From: CAYRAV01 sp964422365
GTDB lineage: Bacteria; Bacillota; Clostridia; Lachnospirales; Lachnospiraceae
DNA: 17,975 bases
Reading direction: 5' to 3'
NCBI GenBank assembly: GCA_964422365.1
Contig: CAYRAV010000065.1
Coordinates: forward strand, 1-17,975
Shown here: piece after piece, positions 9,201 through 15,112 of the stretch
How positions within the stretch are numbered: position 1 is the stretch's first letter
How the letters are laid out: every line of letters begins with the position of its first letter
Notes under the pieces: model-generated
Told to the model about the DNA's origin: nothing
What the model saw: the letters and a program-made list of their open reading frames with translations, nothing else
Database searches by the model: none
Program-made: the position numbers and the translations under genes

Positions 9201-9263
9201 ATATAAAACTGCCGAAAATAAATGTATGCCTATTCATTATTCATACATTTATTTCCGGCAGTT
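9201..9263 (-). terminator. Long hairpin, probable terminator downstream of the DUF2325 gene
   Basis: Arms 9207-9228 and 9242-9263 pair at 21 of 22 positions around a 13-nt loop. Read on the minus strand, the stem ends GGCAGTT and continues TTATATATAG, a modest T-rich tail. It lies about 210 bp after the DUF2325 stop. The stem is longer than most terminators, so a mobile palindromic unit is an alternative. Confidence 0.55.
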
Positions 9264-9471
9264 CTCAGAATATATTTTTTGTTGTTTTTGCCAGTGTTGA
9301 CACACCAACTCTATAAATTTTATTTACTATATCATTTGTAATGCTTTTATATCAAGAATAAAATGCAGAATTCAATCAAACTATTACAAGTTCAGCCGTG
9401 TAGGAATAGTTGTGCATAACCAAACTGTTACATAAAAATTCTAACATCTGCTTTTTCTATTGACGCAACAT

Positions 9472-9756
9472 TTAAGCATTACAGACATTTGCTAATATTT
9501 CATTCAATGCACTTCCACTGCTTGTATGACTTCTAATCACCTCCGTATTTTTTCTTTCTGCTTCTACCACCGCACATTTTACCATTTTATGTGACACCGT
9601 ATTCGTAAATAAAATAATTAAATCAGGTGTTCCTATCTGATTACTAAGACTGCCTGTCATGTGGGTAAACACTTTTGCCTTACATTTATGTTCCTTGCAA
9701 ATTTTTTTATATTGACAGACCATACGGTCATGTCCTCCAATAATTACTACACTCAT
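9472..9756 (-). CDS. DUF2325 family protein
   Basis: A 94-residue protein matching the DUF2325 pattern throughout: SVVIIGGHDRM at the N-terminus, CKAKVFTHMTGSL in the middle, then PDLIILFTNTVSHKMV and a C-terminal SGSALNEIL. The fold is expected to be a small Rossmann-like alpha/beta domain; its biochemical role is not established. ATG 9756 follows AAGGAGAG by a good distance. It is about 420 bp downstream of the remnant of a DUF3793/flavodoxin pair; as I recall, these families tend to occur near each other in anaerobic Firmicutes. A palindrome, TTGTAA-CTA-TTACAA, lies in its leader. Family confident, function unknown. Confidence 0.88.
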   Translation of the reverse strand: MSVVIIGGHDRMVCQYKKICKEHKCKAKVFTHMTGSLSNQIGTPDLIILFTNTVSHKMVKCAVVEAERKNTEVIRSHTSSGSALNEILANVCNA

Positions 9757-9786
9757 GTGTTTCTCTCCTTTTTCTTCTCAAAATCT

Positions 9787-9801
9787 TTGTAACTATTACA
9801 A
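9787..9801. promoter_or_regulatory. Palindrome upstream of the DUF2325 gene
   Basis: TTGTAA-CTA-TTACAA is a perfect 6-3-6 inverted repeat 31 bp upstream of the start codon, beside the ribosome site. It could be a repressor operator. I could not recognise the regulator or a clear -10/-35 pair. Confidence 0.4.
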
Positions 9802-9873
9802 TCCTTTGAATTTAGTATTCCCACAAATACAATAAAATTTCATATATCATACCAATATATCATCTTTTCCTCA

Positions 9874-9973
9874 CCAGAGCATATTTGAAAATTAAAAAAT
9901 GCATTTTGGGCAAATAGCACACAAAGTGAGGCGTACAGATTATTAGGGCAATGAATTTTCAAACACGCTCTAG
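9874..9973. mobile_element. MITE-like inverted-repeat element, copy 1
   Basis: About 100 bp. The left end, AGAGCATATTTGAAAATT, is an imperfect inverted copy of the right end, AATTTTCAAACACGCTCT (16 of 18). The inner part, from AAAGTGAGGCGTACAGATT to the right end, matches the reverse complement of the left end of copy 2. It has no room for a transposase, so it would be non-autonomous. Confidence 0.75.
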
Positions 9974-10174
9974 TACAATAAATATTAAATAATTGGCTGT
10001 TTAACTTACCTGTCTTCCCAAAAGCACTACTCTCTAAGCCTCGACGCAGCTACTGCTATGCCTGCGTTTGTGAAACAGCATTCTCAAAAAAATATTCTGC
10101 ACAACCTATTCAAAACTTAATTTTCGCTGTACTAAAGTGTGTTTAAAAAAATTTAGATAACACCAAGATATGTA

Positions 10175-10682
10175 CTATTTCTGTAAAGCTGCTAACTGTT
10201 TTCCTAATTCCTTGCATTGCGATAACATGTTATCATCTGGTGCCTCATGGCAAATAAGTCCTTCACCATTCACTATACTGCGCCTGCTGTTAACATTCTT
10301 GTTTCCCAGTCTCTCATCCATTCACCATCGCCCCATCCATAAGAACCAAATAATGCAATATTTTTTCCTTTTGCAAATGTTTCCATTGTCTCATATCCTG
10401 CTTTGGCAAAAATCTTCTTACCTCTTTTTGTTTCAGGCAGGAAAGCAGTTCATTTCTCTTGTACAACAGAAATATAGCTTTTTCCTCTGTATATGAAATC
10501 ATAAAAAAAGATATTTCTGTATTTTTAAATAATTCCATAACAGCCTCTGCATAACAACTACTTACAATAATTAAATTAGATATTTTCTCTCCTGTTAACA
10601 GTGGAGCACTTTGTAATGCCAATTGTATCTGTAATGATTCTATTCCCATGTTGTTTGCCATTTGAAATACTTCCTGACTCAT
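10175..10682 (-). pseudogene. DUF3793-flavodoxin chimera, broken by two frameshifts
   Basis: The start at ATG 10682 has AAAGGAG 5 nt upstream; a frame extended to 10745 exists but lacks this. The first about 90 residues match DUF3793 (IESLQIQLALQSAPLLTGEKISNL in two overlapping parts, then FLLYKRNELLSCL and KEVRRFL). After a run of five As (10408-10412 on the plus strand) the similarity continues in another frame (AKAGYETMETFA) and passes directly into a flavodoxin C-terminus: IALFGSYGWGDGEWMRDWE. A TA duplication near 10274-10277 then causes an early stop, and GLICHEAPDDNMLSQCKELG resumes in a third frame to stop at 10175. The DUF3793 C-terminus and the flavodoxin FMN-phosphate loop are missing. 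I infer a deletion that fused two neighbouring genes, followed by small indels. Products, if any, should be non-functional. Confidence 0.8.
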
Positions 10683-10706
10683 AATTGCTCCTTTCATAAT
10701 TTCATA

Positions 10707-10722
10707 GTTAGCTATATCTAAC
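10707..10722. promoter_or_regulatory. Candidate operator at the DUF3793 promoter
   Basis: GTTAG-N6-CTAAC inverted repeat starting 8 bp downstream of the -10 box and so overlapping the likely start site. The half-site equals that of the marR palindromes, but the spacer is 6 instead of 4, so a different regulator is likely. Confidence 0.45.
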
Positions 10723-10730
10723 ATACGTTT

Positions 10731-10759
10731 ATGATACCTAATCACTATACATATGTCAA
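10731..10759 (-). promoter_or_regulatory. Sigma-A promoter of the DUF3793-flavodoxin remnant
   Basis: On the minus strand, TTGACA (10754-10759) and TATCAT (10731-10736) are spaced by 17 bp. It lies about 50 bp upstream of the DUF3793 start codon. The promoter appears intact although the gene is broken. Confidence 0.75.
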
Positions 10760-10768
10760 GACAATAAC

Positions 10769-10784
10769 TGATAATATTTTATCA
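10769..10784. promoter_or_regulatory. Fur-box-like palindrome upstream of the -35 box
   Basis: TGATAA-TATT-TTATCA is a perfect 6-4-6 inverted repeat 10 bp upstream of the -35 box. It resembles the Firmicute Fur consensus (TGATAAT-N-ATTATCA) with one extra central base. Flavodoxin genes are often iron-regulated, which makes this plausible but unproven. Confidence 0.35.
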
Positions 10785-11221
10785 AAAATAACAATTCAGT
10801 CATGCCATTCATATCTTACTTTCAGTGTAAAGCACATCTACTGTGGCATGCCCGAATGGGTATTATTCCCCAAAATGTATATTATTATCCTCTTTTCAAT
10901 AACAAAAGACTACTACCTGCCATATCACCCAGAATTTTTCAAAATATATAATAAACTCCCTGTGCAAATGTCTCTCCACCTTTACATAACTAAACTATAA
11001 CAAAAGAGTGATACTAATTGTCTTCTTGTCAATTAGTATCACTCTTTCCTTTTTATTCCCACCAGAATCGAGTCTGCTCTGCATGCTTTTCGTAAAGCAG
11101 GACTGCCTGCATTTCCATTTGGCAATTGCCATAAGCACCCTTCTGCAGCCTGATGTGCAGACAAATTTGATTCCCGGTCAGATTGATGTGGTGGATTTGA
11201 CTTATGCAATAATATATCTTG
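10785..11221. other. Intergenic stretch; terminator hairpin and a GC-richer patch
   Basis: 10785-11002 is AT-rich with nothing recognisable. A strong hairpin occupies 11003-11047. 11060-11215 is clearly richer in G+C (31 of 60 bases at 11101-11160) than the flanking DNA and has frames open on both strands, but I recognise no protein in either. It may be a gene relic or a repeat unit. Confidence 0.45.
10998..11052 (-). terminator. Strong hairpin, terminator downstream of the CarD-like gene
   Basis: A perfect 18-bp stem (11003-11020 with 11030-11047) with a 9-nt loop. On the minus strand it continues TTTTGTT. On the plus strand it continues CCTTTTT, so it could work in both directions. The only genes nearby are minus-strand, so it most likely ends the CarD-like transcript. 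Confidence 0.7.
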
Positions 11222-11725
11222 TCATTTCTTCGCTATTCTATCTTTAATCAACTGCACCATCTGCTCTTTCTCTTTTCCAAGTGCAAATGAAAGTTCTGCA
11301 TATAGATTATCCTCTGCCATTTTAAAATATCGTTCGTCTACTATTGTGTTCTTTTTTCCCTGTGCTGTTCTGGCTTGCTTTCTATGGTAAATATTTTTTA
11401 TAATTCCTATTGTTTTTTCTAAATCACTACTTCTTAATATTTCCTTATATTTTTGTTCCCGCTCTTTGTCATTTTTAATTTGAATTTCTTCTATATCCGG
11501 TATCCGGTCAATAATCTGCCATGCCTGTGCCTCTTTAATTATTTTCCTAAATCTTTGTTCTGCCTTCTCTATAGGAACATATACTTTTGCAGTTTTTTCT
11601 CCCATAGGAATCAGAAGATAATATTTCTTATCCTCATTCAAACTGGAACTATCCATCAAAACAATATCTGTTATTTCACAGATCCCATTATATGCATTTA
11701 CCACATAATCACCTATCTCAAACAT
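11222..11725 (-). CDS. CarD/CdnL-type transcriptional regulator
   Basis: A 167-residue protein. Residues 1-60 form a CarD/TRCF RNA-polymerase-interaction domain: MFEIGDYVVNAYNGICEITDI, then YYLLIPMGEKTAKVYVPIEKAE. Residues about 65-165 are a basic/acidic helical domain with the DLEKTIGIIKNIYHRKQ region and a final FALGKEKEQMVQLI helix, as in CdnL. CarD-type proteins bind the beta subunit of RNA polymerase and stabilise promoter opening; they do not act as classic operator-binding repressors. ATG 11725 follows GGAAG by 7 nt. The gene stands alone, with palindromes upstream and a terminator hairpin downstream. In Firmicutes such proteins often occur as paralogues with unclear targets; which promoters this one affects cannot be told. 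Confidence 0.88.
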   Translation of the reverse strand: MFEIGDYVVNAYNGICEITDIVLMDSSSLNEDKKYYLLIPMGEKTAKVYVPIEKAEQRFRKIIKEAQAWQIIDRIPDIEEIQIKNDKEREQKYKEILRSSDLEKTIGIIKNIYHRKQARTAQGKKNTIVDERYFKMAEDNLYAELSFALGKEKEQMVQLIKDRIAKK

Positions 11726-11745
11726 AACATTACTTCCTTTCTAAC

Positions 11746-11761
11746 TTTATCAATTGATAAA
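11746..11761. promoter_or_regulatory. 16-bp palindrome in the CarD-like gene leader
   Basis: TTTATCAATTGATAAA is perfectly symmetric and lies about 20 bp upstream of the start codon. A second palindrome, AATTGTTACAATT, lies at 11799-11811. Both may be regulatory sites, but no regulator is identified. Confidence 0.4.
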
Positions 11762-11877
11762 TAACTGTTATATGATTTCACACACCTCCTATCTAGGCAA
11801 TTGTTACAATTCAGCCCCATGTATATACAAGAATAAAAGGAACCTGTATGCTTTGTAATTCAAATCCCTATAGCAAA

Positions 11878-12043
11878 CTAGAGCGTGTTTGATCATTCGT
11901 TGCCCCAATCTGCACGCCTCACTTTGCACGGATATTTGTCCTAAATTCATTCAATGCAGTCCGCTGCACCTTATGACTTTGTAACAAATACTCACAAATT
12001 GTGACGCACATCTTGTAACAAGTAATTTTCAAACACGCTCTAG
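11878..12043. mobile_element. MITE-like inverted-repeat element, copy 2 (best preserved)
   Basis: 166 bp bounded by CTAGAGCGTGTTTGA and its exact inverse TCAAACACGCTCTAG. The outermost TA on each side would fit a TA target duplication, as made by IS630/Tc1-mariner transposases; that is an inference. Inside are the TTGTAACAAATACTCACAAA and CTTGTAACAAG motifs shared with copy 3, and the AAAGTGAGGCGT-type stretch (reverse complement) shared with copy 1. No coding capacity. Confidence 0.8.
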
Positions 12044-12278
12044 GGTTTGCCCTCACGGCAGCAACTAAATTCAAGTCTGCTTGACCTTAGCTTGTTGCCT
12101 GCGAGAATAAATTTAAACAAAACAGACTCCTGCTTATGTTTGCTATCACGATTACAAGGCATTCTTATAATCCTATTTTAGCACTTTTTTTTTGTTTTTG
12201 TAAGTATAATTTTTAGATTTTTGCAATTGATTACCTCTCTTTTGCATCTGCAAAACATTTTTCTATTGTCCTCTGTTG

Positions 12279-14357
12279 TCAGGTCAACAAATTTCTCATG
12301 CTTTCCAAACTAATTGCAAGCGTGGAAGTATTATGTAACAGTGCAGACATGGTCGGCTGTAATATTCCTGTAATTCCTAACAAAATTAATCCTGTATTAA
12401 ACCCAACAATAAATCGATAATTTTTCTGTATTCTCTTAATCAAACTATTACTTAACATTTTTAAAGTTAATATTTCAAATAGATTATCTGCTCCAATTGT
12501 AATATCTGCAATTTCTCTCGCAATTTCTGCACCATTGCTAATGGCAATTCCTACATCTGCCATAGAAAGCGCCGGAGAATCATTAATACCATCACCAATC
12601 ATAATCACTTTATGCCCTTTTTCTTTTTCCCTTTCAATAAATCTTGCCTTGTCCTCCGGTAAAACTTCAGAATAATATTCATCCACTCCTACTTTTTCTG
12701 CAATCACACCAGCTATCTTTTCACTATCTCCAGTCATCATCACAACTTTAGAGATTCCCAGCATTTTTAGTGAGTTTATGACAGCTTCTGCTTCTTCACG
12801 CAGAGGATCTTCAATGCAGATCACTGCTGCAAGTTTTTTTTGAATGGCAAGGTATAAATGGGAATAATTGTCTGGTATATTTTTGAATCTTTCCTCCATT
12901 CCCTCTGGTATGGTACATTTTTCATCTTCAAATACAAAGTGATAACTTCCAATCACTGCTTTTTTTCGTTTGATTCTTGTGGAAATCCCATGTGCCACAA
13001 TATATTCAACTTTTGAATGCATTTCTTCATGCTCCAGATTTTTCTCTGTTGCCGCCTCTACTACTGCATTTGCCATAGAATGTGTAAAGTGTTCTTCCAT
13101 GCAGGCAGCAATACGAAGGAGCTCATCTGGCGTTTCTTTGCTAAAAGATATTACATCCACCACTGTCGGTTTTGCTCTTGTCAATGTTCCTGTCTTATCA
13201 AATACAATCGTATCTGCTTGTGCCACAGCTTCTAAATATTTACCGCCTTTTACAGTAATATTATACAGGCTTGCCTCACGAATTGCTGAGAGCACTGCAA
13301 TCGGCATTGCCAGTTTTAAGGCGCAGGAAAAATCTACCATTAAAACAGATAACGCTTTTGTAACATTTTTTGTAACCAAATATACAAGGCCTGTTCCTGC
13401 TAATGTATATGGTACAAGGCGGTCTGCCAGATGGGCCGCTTTTCCCTCTAATGCTGATTTTAATTTTTCTGTTTCTTCTATCATGGTTACAATTTTTTCA
13501 AACTTTGTAGAAGCACCCGCTTTTCTTACTAAGACTGTTAACTCTCCTTCTTCTATAACCGTTCCCGCATATACATATCCATCTATTGTTTTTCTAACCG
13601 GAACACCTTCACCAGTTAAAGATGACTGATTGACCATGGCTTCACCAGATACTACTTCCCCATCAAAAGGAATAACATTTCCCATATGTACCACAACTTT
13701 ATCCCCTTCTTTGATTTCTGTAGAAGGCACAAGGACTTTTCTTCCATCTTCACCAACAAACCAGACCTTTTCCACCTTTAATGACAGGGTTCTTGCTAAA
13801 TCATCTACTGATTTTTTATGTGTCCATTCTTCTAATAATTCACCAATTCCAAGCAAAAACATAATTGACCCTGCTGTATTAATATCATTTCTTACTATAG
13901 ATACTCCTATTGCAGCAGCATCTAATACTGGAACTTCTATTTTGCCTTTTGCCAAAGTCTTAATGCCATGCCAGATATATTTGATGGATTTTAATCCTGT
14001 ATAAACTGCTCTGACTGTAAAAGGAATAAATAACTTTTCAACGTACCGAAACAATACTCTATTAATTAATTTTTCCTGATATTCTGCATTTAACTGACGC
14101 CCCGAATTTTCTATGACATCACTTGGTACTTCTACTGTATCATACCTGAAACGCTGCAATGCCTTGATTAAATCTTGTCTGTCTCCTACATAACAAATTA
14201 CTGCGTCTCCAGTTTTTTCATATACTTTAGCAAATGTAACATGTTTGAGATTATGTAGATAATAGAGCAGTGTATCTGCCTCAGCATATGTCATTTTTTT
14301 CTGTATCACATGGATACGAAGCCTTCCTTTGATTTCATGCTTTACCAAAAATCTCAT
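12279..14357 (-). CDS. P1B-type metal-transporting ATPase with non-CPC transmembrane site
   Basis: I chose ATG 14357 with AAAGGAG 8 nt upstream; the in-frame upstream TTG overlaps that ribosome site. The protein has 692 residues. An N-terminal HMA-like domain (about 1-75) lacks a CxxC pair. The A domain contains LTGEGVP with Glu250. The phosphorylation site is Asp387 in DKTGTLT, and the hinge is GDGINDSPAL at 588-597. The transmembrane metal site, CPC in classical CopA/CadA, reads VDFSCALKLAMPIAV with Cys345. The N-domain HP motif is HSMANAV, with Ser in place of Pro. It pumps a metal ion across the cytoplasmic membrane using ATP; the metal cannot be assigned from the unusual motif (Mn, Zn, Fe or Cd are possible). 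It is the last gene of an operon with a DUF6110 protein and a micro-protein. Confidence 0.93.
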   Translation of the reverse strand: MRFLVKHEIKGRLRIHVIQKKMTYAEADTLLYYLHNLKHVTFAKVYEKTGDAVICYVGDRQDLIKALQRFRYDTVEVPSDVIENSGRQLNAEYQEKLINRVLFRYVEKLFIPFTVRAVYTGLKSIKYIWHGIKTLAKGKIEVPVLDAAAIGVSIVRNDINTAGSIMFLLGIGELLEEWTHKKSVDDLARTLSLKVEKVWFVGEDGRKVLVPSTEIKEGDKVVVHMGNVIPFDGEVVSGEAMVNQSSLTGEGVPVRKTIDGYVYAGTVIEEGELTVLVRKAGASTKFEKIVTMIEETEKLKSALEGKAAHLADRLVPYTLAGTGLVYLVTKNVTKALSVLMVDFSCALKLAMPIAVLSAIREASLYNITVKGGKYLEAVAQADTIVFDKTGTLTRAKPTVVDVISFSKETPDELLRIAACMEEHFTHSMANAVVEAATEKNLEHEEMHSKVEYIVAHGISTRIKRKKAVIGSYHFVFEDEKCTIPEGMEERFKNIPDNYSHLYLAIQKKLAAVICIEDPLREEAEAVINSLKMLGISKVVMMTGDSEKIAGVIAEKVGVDEYYSEVLPEDKARFIEREKEKGHKVIMIGDGINDSPALSMADVGIAISNGAEIAREIADITIGADNLFEILTLKMLSNSLIKRIQKNYRFIVGFNTGLILLGITGILQPTMSALLHNTSTLAISLESMRNLLT

Positions 14358-14443
14358 TTCCCTTACTCCTTTCAAAATAGAATTTCCGCATCAAAGATGG
14401 ATTGGATTATATATAAAACGTTTTCCATCAAAGGAGTGTATGG

Positions 14444-14758
14444 TTACTCTGTTCTCTCATCTTCTGCAGGCATTTCGTCTTCTTCCTCTTCAAATACATC
14501 TTCGAATACCATTTCTGCCTCTGCTCTTTCGTCATTAATCTGCTTTGCTTCTTCCAAAATATCCTCTGCATTTTCCTGAATATTTGTGACTGTTTTCATA
14601 ACACATTCTTTTGCCCTAAGTACTGCTGCGGTACAGTTTGTGTATACTTTTTTTGCATCTTTACTTGATAAAATCTTAACTCCTGCTGTTCCAAATAAAA
14701 CCCCTGCTGCAAAGATTCCTGTCTTTTTTACATCTACTTTTTTGAGTAAATTTAACAT
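14444..14758 (-). CDS. DUF6110-type membrane-anchored acidic protein
   Basis: A 104-residue protein. Residues 12-30 (KTGIFAAGVLFGTAGVKIL) form a single hydrophobic segment after a short basic N-terminus. A conserved-looking SSKDAKKVYTNCTAAVLRAKE region follows, and the last 35 residues are strongly acidic with EEEEDE. ATG 14758 follows GGAGG. It lies 22 bp after the 26-residue micro-protein and 86 bp before the P-type ATPase, so the three are probably co-transcribed. The acidic tail could bind or chaperone metal for the pump, but this is an inference; no function is established for the family. The DUF assignment is from memory of the pattern. Confidence 0.82.
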   Translation of the reverse strand: MLNLLKKVDVKKTGIFAAGVLFGTAGVKILSSKDAKKVYTNCTAAVLRAKECVMKTVTNIQENAEDILEEAKQINDERAEAEMVFEDVFEEEEDEMPAEDERTE

Positions 14759-14780
14759 AATTATCTACCTCCTAAAATGA

Positions 14781-14861
14781 TTATTTGTGTTTATAACCTG
14801 TGTAAATTGTCATTAAAAAACATATGACTGTTGCCCATGCCCAGTATTTGTGATTTTTCAT
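14781..14861 (-). CDS. 26-residue single-pass membrane micro-protein
   Basis: ATG 14861 has AAGGAG 8 nt upstream. The frame begins MKNHKYWAWA, has a hydrophobic core (ATVICFLMTIY) and ends TGYKHK before TAA. It therefore looks like a small single-pass membrane protein with positive charges at both ends. It is the first gene of the metal-ATPase operon. It may be a small regulatory or assembly subunit of the transporter, as for other micro-proteins encoded beside P-type ATPases (for example KdpF); that comparison is only positional. I recall similar micro-proteins annotated as DUF6219 but am not certain of the match. Confidence 0.75.
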   Translation of the reverse strand: MKNHKYWAWATVICFLMTIYTGYKHK

Positions 14862-14974
14862 CGCTCCATCTCCTTGACAATTTTTTTACTATTCTATCAT
14901 AAAGAAATAGTATACTTTCTTTTGTATAATTTTCATTATAGAGTGGCATATATGGGATTTCCAGTAATATTTAT

Positions 14975-14997
14975 TTATTGATAAATTTTATCAATAA
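14975..14997. promoter_or_regulatory. Perfect 23-bp palindrome upstream of the metal-ATPase operon
   Basis: TTATTGATAAA, one central T, and TTTATCAATAA: 11-bp perfect arms, 114 bp upstream of the micro-protein start. It may be an operator for a metal regulator. It is all A/T except one G and one C, and has no T tract, so it is a poor terminator. Confidence 0.45.
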
Positions 14998-15112
14998 CAT
15001 TCAATACCTTATGACAGACTGATAAGATCATACCTTATAAATCTTGTTACTCTTCCTAACTGCTGCCTGTTCAAAAAACATATGTTAAGATATTGTATAT
15101 TTGAATTTATTT

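Larger units (their letters stand above)
8980..9471. other. Intergenic stretch without a convincing gene
   Basis: Apart from the marR promoter at its left end, it holds a long hairpin (9207-9263) and a weak minus-strand promoter candidate: TTGATA at 9350-9355, TATAGT at 9326-9331, 18-bp spacer. Short plus-strand frames exist but lack ribosome sites and cross the hairpin. I see no RNA gene I can name. Confidence 0.5.
9757..10174. other. Intergenic stretch with a mobile repeat and a second unexplained segment
   Basis: It contains the leader of the DUF2325 gene, a MITE-like element (9874-9973), and 9974-10174, in which no gene is seen. The latter has a hairpin (ACGCAG near 10044 paired with CTGCGT near 10062) and, at 10133-10150, a solitary sequence resembling the repeat's end (CTAAAGTGTGTTTAAAAA). 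Confidence 0.5.
11726..12278. other. Intergenic stretch with palindromes, a mobile repeat and a structured segment
   Basis: It holds the CarD leader (11726-11877), a MITE-like element (11878-12043), a segment able to form a stem-loop (12053-12103: GGCAGCAACTAA against TTAGCTTGTTGCC with inner TCAAG-N4-CTTGA), and an AT-rich tail with a short TTTTGCA-TC-TGCAAAA hairpin at 12240-12255 after the ATPase stop. I found no gene. Confidence 0.5.

Noticed and set aside
9144..9308. About 54-codon plus-strand frame
   Set aside because: No ribosome site, and it runs through the long 9207-9263 hairpin.
10170..10496. 108-codon plus-strand frame
   Set aside because: Antisense to the DUF3793-flavodoxin remnant, whose minus-strand similarity to known families is clear.
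11008..11247. 79-codon plus-strand frame (ends in DVVDLTYAII region)
   Set aside because: Starts inside a terminator hairpin, lacks a ribosome site, and overlaps the end of the CarD-like gene; the GC-rich patch is reported as an observation instead.
11774..11791. Strong AGGAGG sequence on the minus strand upstream of the CarD-like gene
   Set aside because: No start codon at a workable distance leads to an open frame, so I do not call a leader peptide.
12970..13629. 219-codon open frame on the plus strand
   Set aside because: It lies wholly inside the P-type ATPase gene, which has all catalytic motifs on the minus strand; the plus frame shows no domain and no ribosome site.
14925..14940. TATAAT-TTTC-ATTATA small palindrome and possible -10 boxes upstream of the micro-protein
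   Set aside because: No -35 box at a suitable spacing could be found, so no promoter is called although one is expected nearby.
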